NCBI GenBank assembly: GCA_033980235.1
Contig: CM067070.1
Span: forward strand, 9,502,195 to 9,566,194
Reading direction: 5' to 3'
Length of the DNA: 64,000 nt
From: Diadema setosum
Lineage: Eukaryota; Echinodermata; Echinoidea; Diadematoida; Diadematidae
Part shown: piece after piece, positions 45,028-55,524 of the stretch
Layout of the letters: every line of letters starts with the position of its first letter
Position numbering within the stretch: the first letter of the stretch is position 1
The notes under the pieces: generated by a model
Databases searched by the model: none
What the model saw: the letters and a program-made list of their open reading frames with translations, nothing else
Told to the model about the DNA's origin: nothing
Made by a program: the position numbers and the translations under genes

Positions 45028-46090
45028 CCACTTCTGACACCGTGTGTAGCAAAGTTTTAATGAGTCGGGATGTCCTCCTCGCATTTGTGTTCGTGTGAGT
45101 GTGTGTGTCCGTTGTCGTAGCGATCTGGCGTCATTCTTACTATATGGTATCTCTATCTCTTTCACGATGATTAAATTGCCCTTCCTCCCATAAAGCTTCG
45201 AACGGCGCCATGGGGTACTTATCGTTGGGGCCTATCTTGGGGCCGGTACTGACTTGCATATTGCTGCCTCCCTTGCCGAGTTTGGTTCAGTTTGCCATGT
45301 CTGTCCCTCTGACTATCTGGTCTCTGCTCCTCTGTCAGCTGGAGGTGGGTAATCTGGGTTCCATTGAGTTGGCAACTCAATGCTCCCGCTGTTCCTCATT
45401 TCCAGCTGGTTTGATGTTAACCCTCCTCTCGATGGTCTCCACCCTGGCTCTGATTTCGTCTTCTGTCACATCCGCTTTGGTTCTGTCAGGCCAGCTCCCC
45501 GTTATAGCGCCAGTCGTCATCCCGCTGCTATTTGTACTAGTTGGAACCCCCGGAACACCGTATTGTGGTGGTGAAATATCACCCATGCTTCTGGTCTCGT
45601 TCGTTGGCTGCACTCCGCCAGTCCTACCCGTTGCTTGTATTGGTGGCCGTCTCATATCCATTTTCGCTCGTAATTCACTCATCATCAGTTCAACCTCTAC
45701 CATTTCAGTCTGCAATTTTCGCCATAACTGCGCTGGTGACAGTTGATTCGCCATGACTGGTTCCTTATCCCACTCCTCACACTGTGTGTAGCAAAGTTGA
45801 GTCGAAAGTCATGAGACGTGATTTTCTCCTCGCCTTTGTGTTCGTGTGAGTGTGTGCGTGGAATCGTTTGGTTGAGGTATACGACCAAGGATACCAGTTC
45901 TTGTCAACCACTTCTGAAAAACTATCACCAGCTCCACAATTAGTCCGCATACCAACTTCGCACATTATTCTTTATAGCACATCTACCAACAACCTAAATA
46001 CCAGTCACCAGTACCAGTTACCACTAGTCACACTCACCTGCACTGTACCCGTAGGTAGAAAAAGGACCACTCTTGCAGTCACGGCATAAT
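45028..46090 (-). mobile_element. Gypsy-like LTR retrotransposon fragment
   Basis: On the minus strand an LTR-like region (about 46090 to 45785; includes a TATA-like TGCTATAAAGAATAATG) ends TTTGCTACACACAG. A primer-binding site follows, GTGTGAGGAGTGGGAT (45767-45782), close to the TGGTGTCAGAAGTGGGAT complement of tRNA-Leu, then a gag-like start at 45754. At the left, 45041-45120 repeats the LTR end (GCTACACACGG) and is again followed by a primer-site sequence (TGTCAGAAGTGGG, 45028-45040). The pol gene is absent. Confidence 0.55.
45377..45754 (-). pseudogene. N-terminal gag-like fragment of the LTR element
   Basis: Open frame of 125 codons starting MANQLSPAQLWRKLQTEMVE, 13 bp after the primer-binding site. 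The first 35 residues look helical and charged; the middle is Pro/Ser/Thr-rich; a second charged segment (VTEDEIRARVETIERRVNI) resembles a coiled coil. No zinc knuckle or protease is reached before the frame breaks. Gag is inferred from position after the primer site, not from a recognised domain. Confidence 0.45.
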
Positions 46091-46320
46091 ATCGAAACCC
46101 TACAAATTTGGTATCAACGTTTTGGTGTTTATTATCTCTATCCAAATTTATAGCTACCTTGCCCCCTCAATGTCCCTATCTTACACAATATCCGATAAAC
46201 TGACCAAAATTGTGACTTTGGACCTGTCTATCACAACGTGCTATCTATCACCATCGATCACATTTTACATCGATCGATTACAATAATCGATCATCGGCTT
46301 ACTGGATTAGGTTGTTTGGG

Positions 46321-48184
46321 AATTTATTTGGCAAGGGAAACCAAAAATTAAAAAAACTGTGTTGGTATTAGATTATGAACGCGGGGGAGTAAAATTTATG
46401 CATTTTTCATCATTAATAGACGCTCAAAGAGTAATGTGAGTTAAAAGGTTATTTTATGGTAAACAAGAAATGAAATGGAAACAATATTTTCAGTTTGTTA
46501 CTAAACATATTGGAGGTAAATTTATATTTTGTTGTAACTATTTTATTTATCTTTTGAATTTGTCTATACCGGAATTTTACAGGGATCTGTTGAAAACATG
46601 GGTGAAAACAAGGGATTTCAGGGGTAATTATAATCAAATAAGGAAGGAAGTTTTGTTTAATAATAAAATGATTCGCATTGAGGGAAAATGCAGTTTTGAT
46701 GAAAAATTGTTTTTGAAAAAATGTTTTAGACTGGAACATATAATGGATAGGAATGGTAAATTATTTTCGGTTGAATATTTTTATAATAAAGGATTTAATT
46801 ATTTGAATATTTTGAGTATTCAAAAGATATATGACGCGCTTCCGGTTGGTTGGAAAAGGAATACAGAGAACACAGAGATAGAGAAAAATACAAATGTAGA
46901 TGAAATGACTTTTATAAGAAACGGGAAGGAAATTCCTCTGGAAAAGATTACCTCTAAGGACATTTACGTTGAATTAGTGAAGAAAGTAAGTGATGATTCT
47001 TCGGTGATAGAAAAAATGAGAAATTTATATTTTTGTGATTTTTCTAATAGAGATATAAAATGTATTTTTAGTAGGATAAGAAGTAGCACTTTGAGTTCTG
47101 CTTTGAGGGATTTCCAATATAGATTATTGCATGGAATAGTGTACACAAATCATCAATTATTTCAGTTTAAGTTCGTAAATGATAATTTATGTTCTTTTTG
47201 TCATAATGAGGAAGAGACGTATAAACATATATTTCATACATGTGATTTTGCTAGGAAAGTTTGGGGAAAATGTAGTACTTTCTTTGAATATGTTAATTTG
47301 CAACAGTTGAGTTGGGAAGAGATCTTTTTTGGTATAGAGCTACCAGACAAAGGAAAAGCTCAGTTAGTTAACCATGTTATAATTTTGGTGAAGGAATTGC
47401 TTTTTTTAGGAAGGAAAAATAAGACACCCCCAACGGAATATTTCATTAAAAGGTCTATAGAGCAGGATAGGTTAAAAGAAGAAAAATTAGCAGTTATACG
47501 TAATACGCTGTCAATACATTTACAAAAGTGGGAAAACTGGAAAAAGAATTGAGAATTTGCTTTACGTTTATTTAACAGAGTATGGTCTGCCGCACATCCA
47601 CCAGGAAATGCCTTTTCCACGTACTCGTATTAAGTGTTATAATGTAAGTCAGGACACACAGGTTTCAGTTGCTTTTGAGGTTTTGTTGTGATGGGGGTTC
47701 TGGAAGGGGGAGGGGGATGGGGTGGGGTAGTAAGAGGGAGAATGGACGGGGGTATTGAGTAGGGGGGTGGCGAGGGGGGTTGTTTTTGTTTTGTTTTTTT
47801 AACAAAAACTTCAATCAATGGATATTGATATTTTAGGTTGGATTGTATGAAAGCTGAAAAGAAATATTTCTGGGGTAAGTGATTCAGTTAATAGAAATTA
47901 TTATGTAATGAAAGAAAAAAATTGTTAAGAGATTGAGGAATTAGTAATGTAAAACTAGAAAAGAAGAGATGTTTATATGGATTGTATATATTGATTGTGA
48001 AAAAAAAATGTACCAGAGTGTATCAAAACATGTTAAACCGATGTAAAGTTTTGGTATCAGTGTTGCATCCAAGGTTGAAAAGGACTATAAAATTGGTCCG
48101 GAGACTTTGGTATCAATTTATTTGTATATTATGTTTCCATTGATGAAGAATAAAATATTCTTTAAAACAAAAACAAAAAAAAAA
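46321..48184 (+). mobile_element. 5'-truncated L1/Tx1-like LINE copy
   Basis: Coding text begins near 46321 (LDYERGGVKFMHFSSLIDAQ in one frame, followed by a TGA where Trp is expected), runs through the open frame ending at 47552, and is followed by about 600 bp of 3' UTR with a GGGGAGGGGGA-rich part and an A-rich end (AAAACAAAAACAAAAAAAAA, to 48184). The upstream endonuclease and catalytic RT motifs are missing. Confidence 0.8.
46470..47552 (+). pseudogene. C-terminal region of L1/Tx1-like ORF2 protein
   Basis: A 360-codon open frame. It contains the 'thumb/connector' text SSALRDFQYRLLHGIVYTNH followed by LCSFCHNEEETYKHIFHTC, the Cys-Cys-His-Cys motif downstream of RT in L1/Tx1 LINEs, then FARKVWGKCSTFFEYVN. 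The last 60 residues are basic and helical (RSIEQDRLKEEKLAVIRN). It is the best preserved LINE frame in the window but cannot act without the RT and endonuclease. The frame extends upstream of the first ATG past a nonsense codon. Confidence 0.8.
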
Positions 48185-48220
48185 CTGTACAATAGCCATA
48201 AAGCGCAAGTTATATATGTA

Positions 48221-48401
48221 TGTGACCTGCATCACAAAACAAACAAAAAGTCGCACCCCTTGATTTCTCGTGAGGACTCAAGAAAGGTGATATGGGTCAA
48301 CCAAGCCAAGTTTGAGTTTTCCACATTTTCTGAAAGAGCTATTCCTCTTCTACACTATTGTTGAATCTGGGATCATAAATTGAATGAGAAAGTGGGTTTT
48401 C
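48221..48401. mobile_element. TIR element family A, copy 3, left part
   Basis: Starts TGTGACCTGCATCACAAAAC and aligns with 42732-42915. It is interrupted in ...AGTGGGTTTTC by the Ngaro/PAT-type element and resumes at 54766. Confidence 0.85.
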
Positions 48402-48402
48402 A

Positions 48403-48541
48403 ATATATTTTCAATTGTTAGCTGAGCTAACCTATTAGCATAAGAATGTTGACAGGTGCCGGGTTCGAAGCTTTCGCAGGCGGAGAGAGCTGTGGAGCCC
48501 ACTGACCTAGTTCGACACGCAGCAGAACGGACGTCTTATTC
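48403..48541 (+). repeat. Split direct repeat A1
   Basis: 139 bp from ATATATTTTCAATTGTTAGC to GGACGTCTTATTC, identical to A2 (54286-54424) except one C/T change. It contains the short palindrome TTAGCTGAGCTAA, a possible recombinase site. Confidence 0.9.
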
Positions 48542-48602
48542 CTTCTCGCTTCAATTAATTTCGTGCACTAGCGGCAATGTGACTCTGCTCTCCGAATTCA
48601 AA

Positions 48603-49898
48603 ATGCCGGACCAGGAATTCAGCAGAGAGCAAGACCACACCCTGGGTTCTGATGTCCCCACAGTTTGTCAACCCGCAACACTGACCCCGTCATTCGTGAG
48701 CAACGCTATTAAAGAGGCCTTCGGTTCCTTTAAAGAGTATTTTGACTCTTCCATCGCCCAAGTGAAAGAGGAAAGCGAGAAAAAGCTTCTGCCGCTTCCA
48801 CGGAACTTCAACAACTAAAAAGGGCGTCGGAATTGTCATTTCGTTTCAAGGGCAATAGAGTTCAATTCGAATTCAACTCTAGTTTGCAGGAAAAGCTAGA
48901 GAAGGGCGTGGCCTTACTGGAGGAAGGCAAGCACGTTGCTGCCCTTTCCAAGTTGAAAGAGAGCATAGCCGACATCAGGAAAAGAAAGAAGTTAATCAGG
49001 CTTGCTGATAAATCTGATGCAGGTTAGTGTTCTAAAAGAATTATAAACATTCTTTGTGAGAGGTTCTAATCGTTGGTGTGATAATGAGGAAAGCGAGGGA
49101 GCGGAGCGCCTGGGCTAGAATGTACGTAATTGTAGAAGTGAAATTGAGTGATTGTTGCACACTGTGAAAAATTGAAAAATTGTATGATTATGTATGGAAA
49201 CACACACACACAAAAAAAAAAAAATTGTGGGGGGAGGGGGGCAAATGCCCCCCCCCCCCCTGCTGGGTACGCCGTAAGGCCGTAAGGCCATGGCGATAAG
49301 GGCTGAACACTCGTTATGGAAATTCCATGATATATTATATATATATATACAACCTGCAAATTGTATCGTGACAGAAATATGCATTACATTGAGCAGGCTG
49401 CTGCTATTATGTAAGTTTCAGTCTGTCAGCTTCGGTGAATTCTTGAATATGTGATTCTCTACAAATTATTTAATTGTTATGCAAGTAGCACTATCTCATT
49501 TTATAGGGTGGTCAGCAGTTGACGAATATCTGAGCGATGACCTTGCAAGCGATTCTGAGGATGAAAAACGTATCAGGCAGGCACAGGCAAGGGCGGCGAG
49601 AAAACGCAAATCGTCTCGGAACATCCCAGCCGCCAAGGGCAAACCTCCGAAGAGTGATGGATATAGGACTGCAAGCCCTTCTTCTGGTCACTTTTTTCGC
49701 GGCTTTAGCGGAAAAAGTAGATACGCTTATGGGGGTACCGGTAACTCCCCCACCCTTGGTTGGCGAGGGGCCAGCAGTGGGCCAAAGTCGACAGATTTCT
49801 GCTTCGCGTGCGGAAAGCAAGGGCACTGGAGAAGGGGGTGTCCAGGGGCCGGTAACCAAGGTCCCCCGATCAGGGATAATATCGCGCAGCAACGCTAA
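48603..49898 (+). pseudogene. gag of the Ngaro/PAT element, spliced, one frameshift
   Basis: The start is the ATG of MPDQEFSREQDHTLG. Part 1 ends in AFGSFKEYFDSSIAQVKEE. At GAGAAAAAGCTT (about 48777-48788) one A is missing and the frame changes; part 2 reads ELSFRFKGNRVQFEFNSSLQ, the conserved DIRS-type Gag segment. A donor (GCAG|GTTAGT, 49023) and acceptor (TTTTATAG, to 49506) remove 484 bp and join to GWSAVDEYLSDDLASDSEDE, restoring the usual DIRS-type Gag order. The C-terminus has a CCHC zinc knuckle, CFACGKQGHWRRGC (about 49799). The protein would package element RNA. The intron carries a GC-rich dispersed repeat and poly-C run. Confidence 0.8.
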
Positions 49899-50451
49899 TG
49901 GTCCTGCTTCTACGGAACAAAATGAGCAAGGTAAATTAGTTGATCGTTTAATCCGTTGACTAAGATGCACGAGTTATCTCGTGATAGCCGTTCTCCACTC
50001 AGATACTAAGCATGAGTTATCTCGTGGAAAAAAAAAAAAAGGAGCCCTTGAATGCACACTTAAAACCTAGAAATTCACATATAGTGGAATGTTAATCTGA
50101 CTGAAAATAACATTCAATAATTAATGAATCAAGGGAACTGACATAGACTTCCCTGGGGTAACACCTTAGACATTAGAAGTGAAAATGGGGTGGAAAAGTC
50201 AACAGCCAAGTCCGCCCTGTTAATGCGGTTGTATCGAGCAAGACTCGCGTATTCAACTAGACCGTAAGCAACGGGACAACTGTGTTCTCAGCATGATTGC
50301 GTTGAAGAACAATGAGATGATAGTGTATGAGAGAGGTCAGAGGAATAATTAAGAATGCTGTCACCAATGATGAATGGATAATGTAGTCTTCTTCTTGTTG
50401 GAAGCGGGCATAACCAATTCGTGAGCTAGTACTTCTGTTCTGCGTTCTCTT

Positions 50452-52608
50452 GTGATTTTACCACGTACAGGCGTTCGGTATGACACGCTGCATGGCGATG
50501 GCGCCAAGTTAATCCAGTCTTCCCTGAAAGACGAGTTGGAAACAGCTTCCGGTACTTCTCGAGATATTTCGGAGACAGACTTTAACTGCCCTAGCGGAGC
50601 TAGCAGTATCGCTTTTGCTGAAAGTGAACGGTACGAAGAAGAATTTTACTTAAACAATTACTTTGAATATGAGCAAGGTAGCTCAGAACCGATAGTCAAA
50701 GGAAGACTAAAGGCGTCAATACAATTTTGGAAAGACATTGGTGCATCTCAATTTGTGTTAGATACCATTGAACACGGTTACATGTCACCGTTATTGCAGA
50801 CTCCTCCCCGACTAGAATCAAGAAACAATAAATCTGCCTTGTCTCACCCTGAATTTGTCAATGAAGCTGTTCTTGATCTATTAAAGAAAAAACTAATTGT
50901 TGAGTCTTTTGTTGCACCCCATGTTGTTAACCCCCTTTCAGTGTCAATTCAAAGCTATGGTAAAAAGAGACTGATTCTTGATTTACGTTTAGTTAATAAA
51001 TATTTGTCGAAGGACAAAGTTAAATTTGAGGATTGGAATATAGCACTTACTTATTTTAAAAAGGGAGATTTTATGTTTTCATTTGACCTTAAGTCAGGTT
51101 ATCATCATTTTGATATTTTTCAGGACCATACTCCCTTTTTAGGATTTAGTTGGGATTTTGGTAATGGTCCTAGATATTATACTTTTCAAGTATTGCCGTT
51201 TGGCTTGTCCACAGCTCCGTACGTCCTTACAAAATGCCTAAAACCGATTGTTAACCATTGGCGAAGTAAAGGGATATTCATTGTTTTGTATTTAGATGAT
51301 GGTTGGGGTCGTGCTGCTTCGTTTGATACATGCGAAGCCGTGGCCAAGGCAGTGAAAGATGACATATCAAAAGCAGGTTTTGTTCCTAATGTCGAGAAAT
51401 CGCAGTGGATCCCAGTCCAGTGCTTGGATTGGCTTGGGTTAACATGGGATAGCAGTATTGGTTGTCTAAAGATTACCAAGAGAAAGATGAAGGACCTGGA
51501 GTCATGTCTGGACACTTTTCAGACACGTTTGCCAAATGTCTCAGCAAGAAAAATAGCGGCTATCGCTGGAAAGATCAATTCTCTTTACCCAGTAGTGGGT
51601 GCTTTAACTCAGTTAAAAACTAGATTTATGCATTATGAAATCATTCGCAGAGATCACTGGGATAAAGAGTACAATATAGACAGTGACAATAACTTGATTG
51701 CCGAGTTATTTTTCTGGAAGGAAAATCTTGTCATCCTTAATGAACGCATGTTGTTTGAGTATTCTATTCCACAGACCATTGTATACTCTGATGCCAGTAA
51801 GTCAGGCTGTGGAGCCTGGATTGGTGAGTGTGCTGGCATGAAAATGGCAAGAAACTGGACTAAACTAGAAATGTCGAAAAGCTCCACTTGGAGAGAACTT
51901 ATGGCGCTATGTTTGGCGTTGAAATCATTTGCACCCTACTTGCGAAGTAAGGTTGCGAAAATAATTACAGACAATAGAGGTGTAGTCTCTATCGTGGAGA
52001 AGGGTAGCATGATTGCAGAATTGCACGAGCTTAGCTTGGACATTTTTAATTTTTGCAGAAAAAGTAGGATCACTTTACAGGTTCACTGGGTTCCCAGAGA
52101 GGAGAACCGTTGTGCAGATGCACTTAGTCGGATTATTGATTTCGATGACTGGGGAGTTTCTGTCGAATTCTTTAAATTTTTGGATGAGTTGTGGGGGCCC
52201 CATACTGTTGACAGGTTCGCAGATGATTCTAATTTCAAATTACCAAAGTTTAATTCTAAATATTGGTGTCCTAATACGGATGCAGTAGACGCGTTTTCGC
52301 GCGATTGGGCGGGCGAGAATAATTGGCTGGTGCCCCCTATCGATAGTATTGGGCAAGTTTTGAATCACGTTAGAGTGTGTTCCGCTATGGGAACTCTAGT
52401 TGTGCCATATTGGCCTTCTGCCCCATTTTGGCCCCTTTTGTTTTCGGAGAATAGAGAATCTCGTTTATTGATATCGCGTGTAGTAAAGATTGATAATCCG
52501 GAAGGAGTTTTCGTTCAAGGCAGAAATAGGAATTCTATATTTGGGACAAAGAAATTCCAAAGTCCAGTGTTATGTGTACGATTGAATGGGGTGGCGAGCG
52601 GCAAATGA
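50452..52608 (+). CDS. Reverse transcriptase-RNase H of the Ngaro/PAT element
   Basis: A 718-codon open frame without an internal stop. There is no early ATG, so it probably relies on an upstream exon or shift (an acceptor-like ACGTACAG lies at 50463-50470). RT motifs: KKRLILDLRLVNKYL, FSFDLKSGYHHFDI (motif A), LPFGLSTAPYVLTK (motif B) and YLDDGWG (motif C; catalytic Asp pair intact). RNase H: YSDASKSGCGAW, TWRELMAL, DNRG and WVPREENRCADALSR. The C-terminal part (HTVDRFAD, then LVPPIDSIGQVLNH) is the usual extension of DIRS-order elements. It copies element RNA into DNA. All catalytic residues appear present. Confidence 0.92.
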   Translation: MILPRTGVRYDTLHGDGAKLIQSSLKDELETASGTSRDISETDFNCPSGASSIAFAESERYEEEFYLNNYFEYEQGSSEPIVKGRLKASIQFWKDIGASQFVLDTIEHGYMSPLLQTPPRLESRNNKSALSHPEFVNEAVLDLLKKKLIVESFVAPHVVNPLSVSIQSYGKKRLILDLRLVNKYLSKDKVKFEDWNIALTYFKKGDFMFSFDLKSGYHHFDIFQDHTPFLGFSWDFGNGPRYYTFQVLPFGLSTAPYVLTKCLKPIVNHWRSKGIFIVLYLDDGWGRAASFDTCEAVAKAVKDDISKAGFVPNVEKSQWIPVQCLDWLGLTWDSSIGCLKITKRKMKDLESCLDTFQTRLPNVSARKIAAIAGKINSLYPVVGALTQLKTRFMHYEIIRRDHWDKEYNIDSDNNLIAELFFWKENLVILNERMLFEYSIPQTIVYSDASKSGCGAWIGECAGMKMARNWTKLEMSKSSTWRELMALCLALKSFAPYLRSKVAKIITDNRGVVSIVEKGSMIAELHELSLDIFNFCRKSRITLQVHWVPREENRCADALSRIIDFDDWGVSVEFFKFLDELWGPHTVDRFADDSNFKLPKFNSKYWCPNTDAVDAFSRDWAGENNWLVPPIDSIGQVLNHVRVCSAMGTLVVPYWPSAPFWPLLFSENRESRLLISRVVKIDNPEGVFVQGRNRNSIFGTKKFQSPVLCVRLNGVASGK

Positions 52609-52650
52609 AAATTCTGCATAATTTCATAACGTATCAGTCGTAGGACTATA

Positions 52651-52750
52651 TTATGGCATCAGCCGCCTGACTATGGAACCAGCCGCCTGGCTATGGAATC
52701 AGCCGCATGGCTATGGAATCAGCCGCATGGCTGTGGAATCTGCCGCAGGG
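52651..52750 (+). repeat. Five 20-bp tandem repeats between RT and recombinase
   Basis: Five units of exactly 20 bp with consensus CTATGGAATCAGCCGCATGG, the outer ones more diverged. Directly after lies a potential hairpin (GATGAATTTTTATG / CGAATGAAATTCATC region, 52784-52830). The array sits in the short gap before the recombinase frame. Confidence 0.9.
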
Positions 52751-52898
52751 CTGAATGAAAGCTATGCAGCTTTCCTTCCGCGGTTTGATGAATTTTTATG
52801 CTGCGCTTGGCAGCGGCGAATGAAATTCATCAAAAATTTTAGCCGTTGGGGGCTATACACCATGTTGTTTAGGTGTCGAATGTATAGCATGTCTTATA

Positions 52899-53922
52899 AT
52901 GACCACACAGGATAGGTGTAAGTTGTGCTATTCCTCTTTTTATATTCCCCCCAGATTTTCGCCACAGGACGAATATGGTAAAACATTGACCAAGATTTTG
53001 GCAGCTTCAAGAGCTGATAACACGGTTTATAAATACAAGAGAGCTTGGTTAGCCTGGGAAGAATGGTGTACGCAATCTAAGGTAAATTCAGCTCTGGCTG
53101 AACCAGAAGACATTAGTCGATACCTCATTCATTTATACCAAAGTGGTGCTCCTTACTCCAGGATGGAGTCGGCCTTTTACGCTATAAAATGGCATTATGA
53201 CTGTAATCCCAAGGTACACATTAACCCGTGCGATCGGAAGTTTCTACACATTGTACTTCAAGGATTGAAGAAGCTGCTGTATAAACCAATTGTAAAAAAG
53301 GAACCTATTACACCAGAAATTTTGAAGGCAGTTGTAGAGAAATATAGTTCTTCCACTAGTTTAGTGGATATTCGTTTATGTGCTATGATACTGATTGCAT
53401 ATGCTGGATTTCTACGATATGACGAACTGATAAACATTCGTAGGTGCGATCTTGATATGTGCTTCCCATGTGAACATTTTCATTACGAAGAGTAAAACTG
53501 ATATTTATAGACAAGGAGCATGGGTCCTCATAGGTGCTACTAATACACCAACCTGTCCGGTTTCGGCCTTGCGGAAGTATTTGTTGGCTGCGGAGTTAGA
53601 TGATCCAGCTGATGAGAAATTTCTTTTCAGACCCGTCAATTATTGTAAGTCCAAAGAATCCTACAAATTAAGGGATGGACAATTGTCATACACTAGGTGT
53701 TTGGATCTGTTACGGGATGCCCTGTCAGCAGTGGGTTTAGAACCGAAAAAGTTCGGCATGCACAGCCTTCGAAGAGGCGGTGCTACAGCGGCCGTAAAAT
53801 TTGGAGTCCCAGATAGACTGTTTAAGAAGCATGGTAGATGGCGTTCAGAAACTGCCAAGGATGGATACATTAAACATAGTATGAATGATCGTCTCTCGGT
53901 GTCTTTGAATTTGGGCCTCTAA
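52899..53922 (+). pseudogene. Tyrosine recombinase of the Ngaro/PAT element, one frameshift
   Basis: Starts MTTQDRCKLCYSSFY. The core-binding domain (KILAASRADNTVYKYKRAW, WCTQSK) leads to the catalytic domain: Arg in FLRYDELINI, then a one-base frame change near 53465 (between RRCDLDM and VNIFITKSKTD), Lys in TKSKTDIYRQG, HSLRRGG (His-x-x-Arg), HGRWRS (His/Trp position) and the nucleophile Tyr in DGYIKHS. All catalytic residues are present if the two frames are read together. The enzyme integrates circular element DNA. An alternative start after an acceptor-like CCCCCCAG (52955) is possible. Confidence 0.88.
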
Positions 53923-54141
53923 AACACTGCGTATGGATATTACGTTGATTGTATATGATAACGTTATAAGCGAATAAACTGCCTTGTTTATTCTGCACTA
54001 TTATGAAGCATGTGAGATATTACTGACACATTGTTTATGGAATGAAACTTGGATTAAAATCTCCTAAATGAAATTGTATGCGTTTTGTTTCCTTGTTACC
54101 CGTTCTTTAATTGACTGAGAGGGGAGGGCATAGGAATAGCC

Positions 54142-54285
54142 CTGTCTTGCCATCGAAGCTTGGTGCTCCCCTAGGATTCAGGTATTATGTATATATTATG
54201 TTCTTTTGCAGGTTCGCATGCGTTAGGGAAGGGAGGCGGGATTGAAAATAATTTATTCACGTTTGAGTAGCGAATTAGGGAATAA
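54142..54285 (+). repeat. Split direct repeat B1
   Basis: 144 bp from CTGTCTTGCCATCGAAGCTT to GAATTAGGGAATAA, matching B2 with one A/G change. It abuts A2 without a gap. Confidence 0.9.
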
Positions 54286-54424
54286 ATATATTTTCAATTG
54301 TTAGCTGAGCTAACCTATTAGCATAAGAATGTTGACAGGTGCCGGGTTCGAAGCTTTCGCAGGCGGAGAGAGCTGTGGAGCTCACTGACCTAGTTCGACA
54401 CGCAGCAGAACGGACGTCTTATTC
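54286..54424 (+). repeat. Split direct repeat A2
   Basis: Copy of A1 placed directly after B1, the internal A-B junction used to regenerate full ends during replication in this element class. Confidence 0.9.
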
Positions 54425-54621
54425 AGAGACGGAATTGCGACGTCCATCACTGGTATTGTCGGGACGGCCTGCAAGCTCAAGATAGAGGACCATATGACCA
54501 GGACGAAACAGCTGTCGGGATAAGAGCATCGGGAGGCGGTATTGGTTCCGGCATGTCAAGAAGCAGTTCGTGAGGGTGGTTTCCAGGCGCGTACGTAAGT
54601 CATCAGTTCTCTCCGTCCGTT

Positions 54622-54765
54622 CTGTCTTGCCGTCGAAGCTTGGTGCTCCCCTAGGATTCAGGTATTATGTATATATTATGTTCTTTTGCAGGTTCGCATG
54701 CGTTAGGGAAGGGAGGCGGGATTGAAAATAATTTATTCACGTTTGAGTAGCGAATTAGGGAATAA
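54622..54765 (+). repeat. Split direct repeat B2 (right terminus)
   Basis: Ends GGGAATAA directly against GCAGTTTTTC of the interrupted TIR element A. Separated from A2 by a 197-bp spacer. Confidence 0.9.
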
Positions 54766-55279
54766 GCAGTTTTTCTACAACCCTTTTTTGGAGGAGTAGT
54801 GTGATCAGGTGTTTCTTAGAGGCCCCTTTTTCATTTCTTGAAAATCCTTTGCACACTCTTCACTTTCAACTCTAATAACTTTTGAAAGGATGATGCTATT
54901 GCTTTAAAAGTAGACATTTATCATGGACATGTGTCAACATGTGTCAATAGGGCATGCTCAATTTCAGCTCAATCTGATAATCCCTTCATTGTTGTTGCTA
55001 CAGTGGTTAACATCATGTTTTTTGTCCCATTCATGGCGCAGGTAGCACAGCTTTGTAAAGATTAAACGCTGGAATAGATCTTGTACTTCAGAGCCTCTTT
55101 TCTCAGTTCACACTTTCTAGAGTGTGTCTTTTCTTTCCAATATCTAGAAAGGTTAGGAGAGTCCGTTTGAATTGAGTTATACCTCATTTTAAAGCTTAGA
55201 GTCTGCTCTTTCAGAATCTGCCCTTAACTAACAATCCATGTCTGCCGACTTTTTGTTGGTTTTGTGGTGCAGAGCCACC
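54766..55279. mobile_element. TIR element family A, copy 3, right part
   Basis: Resumes GCAGTTTTTCTACAAC and aligns with 42917-43415 to the end CGACTTTTTGTTGGTTTTGT...GAGCCACC. A TA array follows (55281-55370). Confidence 0.85.
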
Positions 55280-55305
55280 TAATAATAATAATAATATATA
55301 TATGC

Positions 55306-55347
<42 letters not shown>

Positions 55348-55524
55348 CATACATATATATATACACACATACTTCGTCTGATTAAGTTTGCCTCCTTTAA
55401 TAAACTGAGGATTCCTGCAGACTGTGTTGGTAACATTATAATACAGTTTATTTACATAATATTTACGAGCACATATCAAATATGAAGAACAAAGCCTAGC
55501 CACCGAGCATCAATCTTTAGGTGG

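Larger units (their letters stand above)
48402..54765 (+). mobile_element. Ngaro/PAT-type tyrosine-recombinase retrotransposon (DIRS order)
   Basis: 6364 bp inserted in TIR element A. The order is split repeat A1 (48403-48541), gag, RT-RNase H, tyrosine recombinase, B1 (54142-54285), A2 (54286-54424), spacer, B2 (54622-54765). A1/A2 and B1/B2 each differ by about one base, so the insertion is young. There is no target-site duplication, as expected for circular-DNA integration by a tyrosine recombinase. There is no methylase-like domain after RNase H. The layout matches Ngaro or PAT groups; telling them apart needs a tree. Two single-base frameshifts (gag about 48781; recombinase about 53465) make this copy probably non-autonomous. 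Confidence 0.9.

Noticed and set aside
45210..45746. 178-codon + strand frame with hydrophobic residues resembling a membrane protein
   Set aside because: It is the reverse complement of the gag-like frame and LTR internal region; hydrophobicity comes from antisense of charged codons.
49512..49970. 152-codon minus-strand frame opposite gag
   Set aside because: The + strand frame holds a clear CCHC zinc knuckle and conserved Gag text; the minus frame is a shadow.
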